A stretch of 64,000 bases of DNA from Atrina japonica (GCA_030159075.1 BROG01000448.1:547501-611500), one strand, 5' to 3'; counted from the stretch's first letter, positions 13,990 to 27,009 are shown. Program-made: numbers and translations. The notes: generated from the letters alone by a model not told the origin.

Positions 13990-14345
13990 TTACACAAGGT
14001 TGCGTTGTAGAACTCTTGAAATCGTCGTTTAAGAAGTTTTATGGTCAATACGGGGATCTTGTTAAACAATATGAAGTCCCTCTCTCAGGAATGTTATATA
14101 GTATTCTGGAGCACGACCACAGACAGTGACTCCCTTTCGCCAACCGTGCTTTTCACCGAACTTGACCTTTTCACCAAACTTGACCTTTTCACCAAAATTG
14201 ACCTTTTCACTGAATTTGACCCGTTCATCGAACTAGAAAGGTTTCCATGGAATATTTGCGACGGGTGTGACATGCCAGCGGAGAACGCTGACTCCTTCCG
14301 GACACCTGTTACTATACCGTTTGGGTTTCGCAATTGTTCGTCATA
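13990..14345 (+). mobile_element. 3' fragment of Penelope-like RT, family 2
   Basis: Starts in the RT C-terminus (reads FYGQYGDLVKQYEVPLS across a frame different from the following one). It continues into a family-2 tail with CDGCDMPAENADSF near 14255-14300. Matching segments occur on the minus strand at 18300-18620 and 50530-50830. The middle (14146-14243) is an 18-bp minisatellite (unit cttgaccttttcaccaaa, about five copies), encoding repeated LFTxLD. Confidence 0.65.
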
Positions 14346-14357
14346 TTGAGAATATTG

Positions 14358-14541
14358 CATACAGTTAAACCTGCTATAGCGACCACCTGTGTATAAAGAC
14401 CACTTGGTCACAACGACCGTTTTTGCTGTCCCAAAAAGTATCATTTATGTACAAATCAACCTCTATATAAAGACCACCTCCCTATAAAGACTGGTTTTGT
14501 TGTGTCCCGAAGGGGGTCTTTATATAAACGTTTCACTGTAT
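14358..14541. mobile_element. TA-flanked MITE (ctataaagaccacc type)
   Basis: About 184 bp with inverted ends cagttaaacctgctata / tatataaacgtttcactg, flanked by TA on both sides (Tc1/mariner-style target). Internal tataaagaccacc repeats are typical of a MITE type widespread in marine invertebrates. Confidence 0.65.
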
Positions 14542-14962
14542 CTAATTCGTCGTGTTCTAATGGACTTGTCAATTAGCAATTCTTCATTTTCACTTCGCCC
14601 ATCATTATATGCGTGTTACCAAATTTGAATACTGTTATAAAACGTGATCGATTGAGGACAGGTTGATTGTTTTGTATCGAGCTGTTAATTACAAGTATAT
14701 TATGCAATGCATAAATACCACTGAAAATCTTTAAGTGCACGAAAATGTCGTTGAAATTAGTTGAAGACAGCTGGGCCAGGCACCATAAAACTTTCGATTA
14801 AAACTTTTACTCAACTTTAGCTTAACCTGAAATCTGATAGCTTAATAGCCAAGACGATACCATTCTGGTTTTGGTTCCGTGCGATGGTCTTGGATATGAA
14901 ATTATTTGTAAAATTATGACCCCGTGTTTGGAGTAAAAAGTGAGAAACAAGCCATATACGTC

Positions 14963-15160
<198 letters not shown>

Positions 15161-15769
15161 TAGATTGTTTATGCATATTCAGTAATAGTCATATGATGCT
15201 ATTGAGAGGTATAATTATGCACTTTCCGACTGGGAATAAGAGACCAAGCTTTATCTCTTGTGAACTTTTCGTTCTTAAGTGCGTACATAGAGTATTCGTT
15301 GACGGATGTGGAACGATCTCAAAACTGGACATTCGGGAGAATCTACAAAATGTGACATATAATTAAAAAAATGTGAAATTTGTTGAAAAAGATTAAAATA
15401 TGATTTTTAATTTCCAATGTTTTGAATTATATATATATATATATATATAAATTACAAAATTTGACTTACTTTGGTTTCTAACATAGGTGCAATGTTGACT
15501 AACAATTTAGACCAATGTATTGTTTTGTAGATTTTCCAACATTTTACTCTGTTGGTCTCTATATTTCTATGTTTATATAATTGTGACGACATACACGTTT
15601 ATATGGTTAGTAATTTTGTATCTGTTGTTCTTTTATTTGTATTTCATATTACAGACTCCCCGACCTGATTTTGGTATCTGTACTTTATGTCTGTATAATT
15701 ATGGTCATGTGAATGTTTACAAATTTGTATTTGTAGATTTTATATAAATATACGGTATTATGGTCTGAC
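15161..15769. other. Intergenic, no gene seen
   Basis: AT-rich; a short (TA)n at 15430-15450. Its 3' end already shows diverged units (tatctgta...tgtat) of the adjacent minisatellite. Confidence 0.6.
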
Positions 15770-16210
15770 TGACTGTATTTCATTCGTATCTGTACTTCTA
15801 TATCTATATATGGACTAAGTGTTTACTCGTATTTCTGTGGTATTGGTACATTTATATCTGTGTACTCCATGACTGTATTCTTTGGTATCTGTATTTTTGA
15901 TATCTGTGTACGGGCTAACGACCTGACTATTTCTTTGGTATCTGTATTCTTTATATCTGTGTACGGGCTAACTACATGACTGTATTTCTTTGGTATCTGT
16001 ATTTTATATCTGTGTACGGGCCAACTCCATGACTGTATTTCTTTGGTATCTGTATTTCTATATCTGTGTACGGGCTAACTACCTTATTGTATTTTCTTTG
16101 GTATCTGTATTTTTTATAACTTTGTACGGACTAACTGCCTGACTTTATGTGTTATCTGTATTTTTATATCTGTGTATGGTTGTATGGTCTTTCTGACTGT
16201 ATTTCGTTAG
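15770..16210. repeat. Minisatellite, about 54-bp unit
   Basis: Repeated units of the form tttctttggtatctgtattt followed by tatatctgtgtacgggctaa, period about 54 bp, roughly eight diverged copies. It merges into the 36-bp array beyond the SINE, with which it shares the ctgtatttctt core. Confidence 0.8.
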
Positions 16211-16223
16211 TACGGTAGTATGG

Positions 16224-16545
16224 GAGAACCGAAGTGGCTCTGCGGTAGAGTGCTCATTCCGCAACCGGGAGGTCGCTGGTTCGAGACTCTACTGAGGCGG
16301 TCGGCTTTTCCTGTCCTTCGAAAGAGATAGTAAAAACCGAGGTCCCGTGTCACAGTAGGTGTCGGAACGTTAAAAAAACCTCACTGTTCAATGACCGTAA
16401 GTAACAAGTATATGGGCAAAAATTTGACGTCCTTCACCGGCATTTGGTGACGTCTCCATATGAGAGTAAGATTCTAGATTGGGACTTTAAACAACAATAC
16501 AACAACAATACAACAACAATACAACAACGGACAACAATGACTTCT
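16224..16545 (+). mobile_element. tRNA-headed SINE, full-length-like copy S1
   Basis: The tRNA-like head (gtggctctgcggtagagtgc, A-box region; ggttcgagactc, B-box) is followed by the shared body (gtgtcacagtaggtgtcgg, ggtgacgtctccatatgag). The tail is aaacaacaatacaac repeats. It is inserted within the minisatellite field. The head differs from that of the other SINE copies, suggesting a second subfamily. Confidence 0.8.
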
Positions 16546-16639
16546 TGACTGTATTTCTTTAGTACAGTAGTGTAATGTCGTAAATTTTGAATTGTCATGT
16601 TGTAAATTATGTACCCTGTGAATTCAAAATTTACATTTA

Positions 16640-16995
16640 CAACATGATTGTAGTATGGACTTTTTCACTGTATTTATTTAGTACGGTATTTGGTCTTACT
16701 GGCTGTATGTCTTTAGTACGGTAGTATGGTCTTCCTGAATATATTTCTTTAGTACGGTAGTATGGTCTCCCTGAATATATTTCTTTAATACCTTAGTATG
16801 GTCTGCCTGACTGTATTTCTTTACTACGGTAGTATGGTCTCCCTGACTGTATTTCTTTAATACGGTAGTATGGTCTCCCTGACTGTATTTCTTTAGTACG
16901 ATAGTATGGTCTCCCTGACTGAATTTCTTTACTAAGGTAGTATGGTCATCCTGACTGTATTTCTTTGCACTGGTGGTATGATCTTCCTGAATATA
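16640..16995. repeat. Minisatellite, 36-bp unit (left block)
   Basis: Tandem units tttctttagtacggtagtat + ggtctccctgactgta (36 bp), about nine or ten copies, lightly diverged. Interrupted at its right end by tail copy T3, after which the array resumes. Confidence 0.9.
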
Positions 16996-16997
16996 TT

Positions 16998-17300
16998 TCT
17001 TTAATAGGCTTGTTTGCGACTACTCTGTTTCACTAAGTGAAATGTTGAGTTGCCTTTTCGTCGTCGGTTGTTGAGACGTCTGTACCAATTAATACGAGGA
17101 TACACTCCTCACGTGTTTCATTGGACTTGACTGTAACTCACGGCGGGTGTGACCGGTCGACAGGGGATGCTTACTCCTCCATGGCGCCTGATCCCACCTC
17201 ATGGTTTCCAGAGGTCCGTGTTTGTCCATTTTTACCGGATTTGTATCTATGTCCTGGACATTCTATTGATTTATACTTTGGTATCTGAAATTTTTTTACT
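16998..17300 (+). repeat. Family-1 3' tail, copy T3
   Basis: Long tail copy running from ttgtttgcgactactctg through HGGCDRSTGDAYSSMAPDPT-like coding (about 17140-17200, slightly shifted frame) to actttggtatctgaaa at about 17276-17290. It splits the 36-bp minisatellite, so it inserted after the array formed. Confidence 0.75.
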
Positions 17301-17740
17301 TCTTTACTACGGTAGTATGGTCTTCCTGACTGTATTTCTTTAGTACGGTAGTATGGTCTCCCTAACTCTATTTCTTTAGTAAGGTAGTATGGTCTCCATG
17401 ACTGTATTTCTATAGTACGGTATTATGGTCGTCCTGACTGCATTCCTTTAGTACAGTAGTATGGTCTCCCTAACTGTATTTTTTACTACGGTAGTATGGT
17501 TTTCCTGACTGTATTTTTCTATAGTACGGTAGCATGGTCTCCCTAACTCGATTTCTTTAGTACGTAGTATGGTCTCCCTGACTGTATTTCTTTAGTACGG
17601 TAGTATGGTCTTCCTGACTGTATTTCTTTAGTTCGGTGGTATGGTCTTCCTGACTGTATTTCTTTAATACCTTAATATGGTCTTCCTGACTGTATTTCTT
17701 TAATACGGTAATATGGTCTTCCTGACTGTATTTGTTTAAT
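17300..17740. repeat. Minisatellite, 36-bp unit (right block)
   Basis: About twelve further units of the same 36-bp repeat as 16640-16995, with some shortened units. Confidence 0.9.
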
Positions 17741-18224
17741 ATGTATCAGTATATAATGTATAGGTGTTATCGACTTCCCGCTTGTAGTTATGTTTGTTGT
17801 ACGGCCTACTTGCCTCTTTTTATTTGGTAATTGTACATCTTACGTATGCCGATCGACAATACTCCCTTAATCGCCATTTATTATATTTTATGGAAGAAAC
17901 GATTTTTGAAATCAAAATTTATTTGATTTACACAATCGAGGTCCAACTGTTCTTTTCAGATGCTTCTTTTTTGTTTTTAATTATCGTTTTTTTGTAGAAT
18001 TTATATCGACTTGGATATGGATGGTATCTTAACGATTTTCAGTATCGGGTCATACATTAGAACGCGATGTCGACTCTCTATTTGCAAGTACTTCACATAC
18101 CACAGTGAAAGCCCTTGGTCTTTTTATGAGACCTAAAACCTAGATTTCGCATTTACTATAGGAATCATACGATACATAAATACGGGCGGATATTTTTTTT
18201 ATTTCAATTGCAATTTTTCATAAA
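17741..18224. other. Intergenic, no gene seen
   Basis: AT-rich; the open frame at 17794-17997 is short, without recognisable domain or splice context. Confidence 0.6.
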
Positions 18225-19905
18225 ATCTAAAGTTTTAAGTAAAATTGAAGAAGTACCAATCGATAATCAAAACTCAAGTCCATTGTAACACGACGAATTA
18301 GATGTGTAAATGATTCAACAATTGCGAATCCCAAACGGGATAAGACTAGGTGTCCGAAAGGCGTCAGCGTCTTCTGCTGGCATGCCACACCCGTAGCAAA
18401 CGTTCCATGGAAACCTTTCAAGACAAATTCGGTGAAAAGGTCAAATTTGGTGATACGGTCAAGTTTGGTGAAAATCAAGATTGGTGAAAGGGAATCACTG
18501 TCTGTGGTCGTGATTCAGAATACTATCTAATATTTCTGAGAGGGGGACTTCATAATGTTTAACTAGATCACCGTATCGACCATAAAACTTCTTAAACGAA
18601 GACTCCAAGCGTTCAACAACGTAACCTTGTGTAAGTAGTTTATTGGCTAGTCGTTTAGCTCTCAGAATAAAACATTCATAAGAAGAGGATGCCCTGGCCT
18701 AACGTATAAATGTAAAATGAAAACGCCATAGGCAGGAGAAGATGGAATATTACTACTTAGAAACGGGAAGTTTGTGATATGGAAATTGAAATCGTCTCGT
18801 TAGTCATAGAGGGATGTGTGAAGTTGACCGTCTTTTCCAATCGACAGGAGTAAATCTAGGTAAGAAGCAGATGTGTTGCTCTCTGTTGTCTCATTGATCT
18901 CTAGCTCAACAGGATACATCTGGCCGAGGTAATTCTGAAATTACGAATTATTTATGGACAGAACATTGTCGATATACCTGTAAGTAAAATTGAACCGAGA
19001 TGCTAACTGTTTGTTTCCTTTGGAGAGCAGAGACTGTATAAATTCCGCTTTATATGAATACAAAAAGTATGTCAGCCAAGAGAGGTGCACAGCTGGTACC
19101 CATTGGAATGCGACAATCTGTTGGAAAACTTTCCCCGCAAAAACCACGAAGATGTTGTCTACTAGAAACCCCAGCATCTTGATAATATCGTCTTCAGTGT
19201 ACTTGTTATTGAAATCAGAGTGTTCCTTGACAAAATAAGGTTCTTCATGACATAACACCAAATATTTATATCTGCGATTTCCATTTTTGTATACAAAAGA
19301 GTTTTGTATAACAGATGTTAATCTGTTTTTGAGTTTTTGATGAGGGATTGTTGTGTAAAGGGTCGACAAATCAAAAGACTTAATGCTTGTAATATGTTTG
19401 AAATTTGAAGATTTTAAATGTTCCAACAATTCCTTTGAATTCTTTAGGATCCACATCTGATTGACTCCACTTCCTGAGTAGGCCGTTATACAGTACTTCT
19501 GAAGACCTTGTTTAATATGTGTTAGAAGTTTGGTAAGCAAAATAGATAAATGTTTGGTGGAACACTTAGATGACCCCGCAATGAAGCGGTGTTTATAGGG
19601 ATTTTTGTGCATCTTCGGAATCCAATAAATATATGGCAATTCAAGCTCCGTGTCATTTGTGCGTATTCCAAACGAAGCGAGAACGGATTTATGATTATCT
19701 AATATTTCAGAGGTAGAGAAATCGGTTAGAGAATATGTAGGATTTCCAGGAAGTGTGTTTAGTCCACATTCCTCTTGTAGGATGCTGAAGTAGGATCGCC
19801 TGCAGACAAATGTGAAGTTGTTACATGCTTTGTCAGCAGGAACGATGATAAAATTTTCATGGAGAATTATTTAGGCACACATCAGGGTCACGAAAAGTCA
19901 ATCCA
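18225..19905 (-). mobile_element. Decayed Penelope-like reverse transcriptase B (family 2)
   Basis: The most complete RT relic. On the minus strand it reads FIIVPADKACNNF, then LPYIYWIPKMHKNPYKHRF, IAGSSKCSTKHLSILLTKLL, SFDLSTLYTTIPHQKLKNRL (RT motif A region), FLVDNIFVVFAGKVFQQIV, and YIDNVLSINNS in place of YxDD. A frameshift disrupts the GIPMGT motif near 19090-19110, and the RT C-terminus and family-2 tail (18225-18600) are in other frames. VPADKA, the WIPKxHK box and LYTTIPH fit Penelope-like RTs. No endonuclease domain is visible. The copy is inactive (YIDN plus shifts). Confidence 0.75.
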
Positions 19906-20890
19906 GAGTTGACCGAGTACTTGCTATTTCGCTGAAGAATCTTAACTCGTCTGACACGTGTGTTTTAGTGTTTACATTTGTATCGTTGATTCTTATTGGT
20001 TGTGCGTGGACTGTCAATATTTTGGCACAATCAGTCTTCGATATCTTTCAGCTCAGTTTCTTCTACAGGTCATTTTCCCTGCCATTACACCCTGTATTAT
20101 ACATCCTCACTCGTGCATGGAAATCAAATTCGTTTGTGTTATGCAAAGCAAGCACATTTAACTTTGTTCAGTGATTTCACGTACGGGCTATATTTCCTCT
20201 ATAATGTATTACAATCGTATCACATTATGTACTCTTCAGACTCTAGGTACCTGACTTAGTCCTTCCATTTTTGTTAGAAAGGCGGTCCACATGTATTATT
20301 TACTGATATTAATAAGATGATTAACTTTATTTTTATGTACATATGTTATGTAATATCCGTCTTTTTGTGCACAGTTTGTAAGTACATCAGGTTAATGTTT
20401 CCGGTGGATTAAGCGGAGTGTGTACATGTTTGATTTGTGGCTCTCATATGTTTTGCCCTGCCATATACACTTTATTTACTCCATTCGTCCTTGCCCTTTT
20501 TTATTCATGTATTTTTCTTTATGAACTGTATTGCAAAGCGGGTTTAATTTTGAATCGAACTACTTATCATTTTTTTTTCGAATATCACTATGCGGAATCG
20601 GGAGTTGAGGAGAATTCTGTTAATTCAAGTACAATAAAAGATATACAAAACAGCACTGGTCATGCATTACAAACGTATTCATACCTGTACTTTGTTGTGT
20701 GATGTACTGTTTATTCTATCATCACATTAGAATATCTCATCAAAATACAAAGAAGTTCTGCCCAGAGTATGTTATACGATGTTGTAAAAATTATTATATA
20801 GCACGATATGTGTTTACAAACTGGTGTGTTATACTTTGTTAAAAGTTCAGCCTTTCAATGTAGGCCTATACATGTGTATGTATATGCATG

Positions 20891-20933
<43 letters not shown>

Positions 20934-21480
20934 ATGCATGAATGCAACTTAATTCTCCCGCCATGTATGTATCGTATGTTTTTCCTTTTTCTCTTTTATT
21001 AATTATTCATGAACTATTTCCACCTCTGATCATGATGTTTTTCTCTTTTCTTATTTTAAATTTTCCAAGAATGTTTTTTCTACCACTTTACATTTGTATA
21101 TACGTTTGTTCATTTATATTTCATGTTTCTACCTCGAAAGTTGCATACATTCCATTCAATTGTTATGTATTTTCAGTATTTAAAATGGTCTATACTCTAG
21201 TACCAACTTCTGTCTTGTTAATAGAAATCCATGATGTACCTATTCTGACCACTGCTTTTGATGTAAAGGATAGTTCTATAACATAATGTCTATAACAGTA
21301 ACGAAATACAGAGTCAGAATAGGTTCATGTAACAATAGATTTTATTATTTTAAGTCTTCTGTGTATATAAATTTAAATAATAACATCAATTTTGCAACAA
21401 ATATAATGTTTATTACAATAATATGTATTAAAATATATTACTAACCTGGGACATAAATCCTGGTCCTAGAATATTTAGTA
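19906..21480. other. Intergenic, no gene seen; (TA)n(TG)n at 20891-20935
   Basis: AT-rich. Several 60-110 codon open frames (19958-20259, 20418-20702, 20942-21286) are hydrophobic but lack recognisable motifs or splice signals, as expected of T-rich DNA. Confidence 0.55.
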
Positions 21481-21521
21481 ACATAGAAACCGCTGAATCA
21501 AACTCAACTTGTTCTGATGCA

Positions 21522-22950
21522 AATAATATGACTACAAACATTAGCACTAATTTTTCAGTGATTCACTTAAATATACAAAGTCTGAAACCAAAACGTGTTT
21601 TGGTTAACATAGAATTACGCAATTTTGACATCATTTGTTTTACTGAAAGTTGGCTAAATCCAACTATATCCAATTCTGATATAATGTTAAATGATTTTGG
21701 TGTACCATATAGAAATGCTAGATCTTACAGAGTTCGGGGAGGGGTTATTGTTAATTGTTTATTTGTAAAGAATATTTAATCTCAAAACGTCGAATCTATT
21801 GTTATATGTGTATGTGTATGGATAGAAAGACAAATATTTAATAGGGACATTTTATCGTCCCCCAAATAGTGATAGTAATTGATGGAATTTAATCGACTAC
21901 TGGATAGAACTAACAAACGATTCCAAGTGCAAAAATATATTAATTACAGGTGACGTCAACGAAAACCAACTAAACGCAACAAATATTACCAAAATTAAGA
22001 ATATTTGTAATACTTTTAACTTTCACCAACTTATCTATGAACCAACATCATTCTAGTCTAATTGACTTAATACTAACAAATAATGCAGATATGATTTTGC
22101 ACTGCGGCGTCATTGAATCCTTCCTGGATCTTAACAAGCGCTACCGTTGTCCCATTATAGCAATATTAAATCGTAATAAGTATATAAGCAGTTCCTATAA
22201 AAGGAAATTTTGCGCCTACGATAGGAGCGACTACGACGGTTTTAGAAATAAACTTTCACAAATAAATTGGTCTATTTTGTTTGTTTGTTTATTGTTGTTT
22301 AACGTCCCACTCAAGAATATTTCACTCATATGGAGACGTCACCAATTGCCGGTGAAGGGCTTCAAATTTTGGCCTATGCTCGGCACTTACGGCCAATGAG
22401 CAGTGAGGGTTCTTTAACGTGCCGACGCCTACTGTGGCACGGGACCTCCAGTTTTTACTGTCTCATCCGATAGACAGGAAATCAACCTGTCGCCGGCGGG
22501 ACTCGAACTCACGATCTCACGACCCAGAGTCGAGCGCGCTACCGACTGAGCCAGGCCGGCTCATAAATTGGTCTACAATCATAATATAATCTGACCACAT
22601 AAATGAAGATGTCGATAGGTTTACTTCCAAAATTTTAGAAATTGCAAAAGAATTTATTCCTTATAAAGAAATTAACATTAGAACAGTTGACTACTCTGGA
22701 TAACTAAAGAAATTACTATGCTAATTTATGCAATGAAATAAAAATAAACAAATTTTCTAGCAAAAAATGGTGGAAATTAGTAAAATTAGTATCTAACCTG
22801 AAACGAAAATCTAATCAAATAAATGTACTTTTGTCTGAAAATGGAACTGTGTATTTTGATTGCGCATCAGTGTATAGGGAGCTGGATTGATATAAGCAGT
22901 TCGCATGTTTCCAAATCCCAGATTTCTTATCGTAATTGTACACACTATGT
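21522..22950 (+). mobile_element. LINE fragment: APE-type endonuclease region, interrupted by a SINE
   Basis: Reads FSVIHLNIQSLKPKR and DIICFTESWLN (endonuclease N-terminal motifs), then in other frames TGDVNENQ (GDxN motif) and SSLIDLILTNNADMIL (C-terminal SxIDhI motif). These are the order and spacing of a non-LTR retrotransposon APE endonuclease (CR1/jockey-like). Beyond the SINE, FTSKILEIAKEFIPYKEINIR matches the linker before the RT. Stops and frameshifts are scattered and no RT core is present, so it is a 3'-truncated dead copy. Confidence 0.75.
22275..22562 (-). mobile_element. tRNA-headed SINE S2 with 13-bp target duplication
   Basis: On the minus strand it starts gagccggcctggctcagtcg (A-box region) and contains gagttcgagtcccgccgg (B-box), then the shared body. 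It ends gggacgttaaacaacaataa plus (caaa)n. It is flanked by ataaattggtcta at 22262-22274 and 22563-22575, a perfect 13-bp duplication. It interrupts the LINE. Confidence 0.92.
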
Positions 22951-23495
22951 AATTAATCATTCAATAAAATATGTTTAAACTGGCCGTGTAATAACACTTC
23001 AAGTTCTGAAAGGTCGACACATAAGATGAACGCTATACGATGATCTGGTGAAAATTTGCAGACTAGAGTCTAGAAAATGACGATATTACATAACAAAGAA
23101 AACTGGAAAATGAAAGAAGTATCACTGAGTTAATATGTTAATATGTTCTGCACTAAATACACTTATTTCATATTAGCGGTGTTCTTTTTGTTCCCATGAA
23201 GAAATATTTTTGTAAGCTAATTAAGCAAATCATTGTTGTGTTTTCGACCCGATTAATGTTGGTGTAAATAGCAATGGTCTATTGCATTGTTAGCTGCACA
23301 GATGCCTAATTATTAGTTGTCAGGGAAAGACTACAGATCTGGGCCGGAGACCATAAGTACAGGAAATTCTCAGACAAATTTTGTTCTAAAAAGTTAAGAA
23401 ATTACTAATCCGAGTAAAAAGTGATAACTTGCGGACCATAACACGACTCTAGATTTTCTCAACTGAGGTAAGAGTGTTAGGGGGCAGTGTAATTG
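22951..23495. other. Intergenic, no gene seen
   Basis: AT-rich DNA with no coding signal I can recognise. Confidence 0.6.
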
Positions 23496-23499
23496 TAGT

Positions 23500-23690
23500 C
23501 AAGGACATATGTCACGTGAAAGACGATGATCTTTATATTAGTTACATAATTAATGATTTATGTAACCATTATAAATATCGTCGTCTTTCACTTGATAAAG
23601 GCCAAGGGGTCGAGAATTTGTGAATGTTAAGTGTTTTACTATTTTTTTCTTGCATAACGATACTTCCCTTTTCAGGACAATGAATTTTAT
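23500..23690. mobile_element. Foldback element with hairpin and hammerhead-like motif
   Basis: A 34-nt arm starting gtgaaagacgatgatcttta at 23514 mirrors the arm ending atcgtcgtctttcac at 23591, with a short ttaatga centre. The right side continues cacttgataaaggccaaggg...aatttgtga and gatacttcccttt, matching the longer foldback elements at 33551-33720 and 35599-35975. Confidence 0.65.
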
Positions 23691-24410
23691 TAGAATTAAA
23701 TACGACAACCTAACTAACTATACGTGCTCTCTTAAATCAAAGTTTGGACTAAGTCAATACATATAAAAAATATTACAAGCGATTGAATATCTACCGTCTT
23801 AAAATGAGGAGGTCTCCTTGTCGCGGTGGTCTTCAGGTGGAGTTTCTTTGAATACATTCTAGTTTGATCTTTGTAGAAAAATTCCGATTGACAAATGTTT
23901 TTTTTTTATTTACATTGTATATTGTTTTACGTCGATTTGATATAGTGTGATCCTCAAACTGTATTAAAATTTAAGTGATTAATATCATTAGCGTTTTTCG
24001 AAGTAAAAACGTTCAAGATTACAATACATATTTCATGCTCTTCCAAAATAAAATATTTACAACATTGTGAAGTAATGTCAAGATAAACGTGCGGGAAATA
24101 GGCAATTAGAAAGCAAATCGTTACATGTGCAATTATGTAACGTGACGTGCCTTTCTCTTTATGTTTTGCTTGCATATATAATTCGGCTTTATGTCAGGTT
24201 TATACAGCGCTATATGTTCCGATGTTTCTTATCTCATTAGCCAACGCCTATGTGTTAAACAGAGAAAGATAACATTTTTGTAATTCCGTGAGATAATTTG
24301 TTTTTTATCTATTTAACAAATGAAACAGTGACCATTGGATTTAAAATGTGTTAATTTATTTTCTGGTTGACTTTATCTTCATTGTTAATTTTATATATGG
24401 ATTGCATATT

Positions 24411-24414
<4 letters not shown>
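23691..24414. other. Intergenic, no gene seen
   Basis: AT-rich; open frame 23954-24175 (minus) has no recognisable feature. Confidence 0.55.
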
Positions 24415-25044
<630 letters not shown>

Positions 25045-25420
25045 GCCTATATAATAAAGGGTAGGCCCATACAAAACGCCTATGGATGATCCGTGTGTAT
25101 TACATGTCACGTGGTATGCGTATGAATATTTATTTTTCTATGAATGTACCGTATGTAAAGCTGGCTATAAAAATAAGTCAATACTTTTCAAATTTATGAT
25201 TTTTTCTAAAATGAAATAAAACTTAAGAATATTTGTTCGATCAATCATTATCATTTAAATGTTGTCAGTTTTCATTGTCGCCTGCGTGTCATTACAGTGT
25301 CGGCCACGTGCCTTTGGTTCATGTAGTACTAGATCAAACAGCCGCTTCACCTCAACGAAAGACATTCTAACCCTTACTCAGAAGGAAAAGGTATAGTAAT
25401 TAATTAAGTACACTACACAC

Positions 25421-25426
25421 AAAAAA

Positions 25427-25463
<37 letters not shown>

Positions 25464-25537
25464 GTCCGTCTGTAGGTCTGTCTGTCTGATTATCTATCTA
25501 CTTATCTATCTTTATATCTATCTATCTACCTACCTAC

Positions 25538-25603
<66 letters not shown>

Positions 25604-25648
25604 GTCTATCTGTCTGTCTGTTGGTTTGTCTGTTGGTTTATCTATCTG

Positions 25649-25684
<36 letters not shown>
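25421..25684. repeat. (TATC)n microsatellite
   Basis: Tetranucleotide (CTAT)n array with interspersed CTGT and CTAC variants over about 260 bp. Confidence 0.95.
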
Positions 25685-25685
<1 letters not shown>

Positions 25686-26105
25686 ATTCAATGTTCTTAT
25701 GTACTTAAGTAAACATTATGTTGGTACTTGTCAGGTATATTGATACTATCATAATAAATGTGAAGGTTTCAAAAGTTTTCAAATGTACGAAATGTAGTCA
25801 ACAGAATTAAAACAAAAACAAAGATAAAAAACAAAGTAATAAGAAATGAATCGCTGTGATGTTAGATTTTAATCTTAATCGACAATTGATTGACACACGT
25901 ACAGCAATTATGTAAATTTTATACCAAGCACGTAGACAGACAAACACATAACATGTTAGACTCTATGTATCGCTGACAATGCTTAATAGTACATGACATG
26001 ATAATTCCGATATATCTCATATGGTTTAAGTTTTTGGTAAGCATATGGTTGATAGTTATTCTGCTTTGAGCATTTAAAATTGCAGGTTTAATTTTATTGA
26101 GTAAA
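25685..26105. other. Intergenic, no gene seen
   Basis: AT-rich; no support for the minus-strand open frame at 25919-26179, part of which overlaps the adjacent SINE. Confidence 0.55.
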
Positions 26106-26118
26106 TTGACATAGATGC

Positions 26119-26406
26119 TTGTTTGTTTGTTTGTTTGTTTATTGTTGTTTAACGTCCCACTCAAGAATATTTCACTCATATGGAGACGTCACCAAATGCA
26201 GGTGAAGGGCTTCAAATTTTGGCCTATTCTCGGCACTCATGGCCATTGAGCAGTGAGGGTTCTTTAACGTGCCGACACCTACTGTGACACGGGACCTCCA
26301 GTTTTTACTCTCTCATCCGAAAGACAGGAAACCAACCAGTCGTCGGCGGGACTCACGACCTCACGAACCAGAGTCGAGCACGCTACCTACTGAGCCAGGC
26401 CAGCTC
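26119..26406 (-). mobile_element. tRNA-headed SINE S3 with target duplication
   Basis: Same body and (caaa)n tail as S2. Flanked by ttgacatagatgc (26106-26118) and ttgacacagatgc (26407-26419), a 13-bp duplication with one mismatch. The tRNA-like head has lost part of its B-box region. Confidence 0.9.
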
Positions 26407-26419
26407 TTGACACAGATGC

Positions 26420-27009
26420 GGATTATGTATGTGAAATATGACGTTAAGTAAACCTTTAAAACATCACGTTAAAACTGACATCTAATTTGACATGTTAAAT
26501 GTTTATAGAAATGTCGGGAAAATAATGCACTCCGAACAGTTCCGAAAATGTTTTTGATAATGAAAGTTACCAGAGCCCACTAAACATCGGCCGCCCTTTA
26601 ATACAAAATGAAAATAAAATGACATGAAACTAAAGTTTAAAGACATAAAGTTTACTGCATCGCTAAATTGGCTCTTCTTCCCCTCCCATTTTCCCGATAT
26701 AAATATATATGTTTATATGTTTATTTTTCATATATATAGATATATTAAATTGTATATGTTAAGAATCTATTTTAGATAATGTGCATGGACTTATTTTAAA
26801 ATGAAACGACACAATATGCATACAACGTTTGACAGGAAATTTCCTATCAACAGCAAGTTTTCTAATACTTTTAAAGTAGATTTTCATTGTATTCAACGAG
26901 GTTCTAGGGAAACAATTTTAGAATTGTCCGGTCGCATTATATGTAGTATCATCAATTCCCGGATGCGTTCTGACGCGGTCTGTCTCGTGAAATGTTTCAA
27001 CAGAGAGAG
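26420..27009. other. Intergenic, no gene seen
   Basis: AT-rich; the 71-codon frame at 26801-27016 has no recognisable domain. Confidence 0.55.

Noticed and set aside
16640..17740. 36-bp regularly spaced repeats resembling a CRISPR array
   Set aside because: Units are head-to-tail without unique spacers, in a eukaryotic context with no cas genes; a minisatellite.
22500..22562. Possible tRNA gene (A- and B-box sequences)
   Set aside because: It is the tRNA-like head of a SINE with target duplications, and the same head recurs in other copies.
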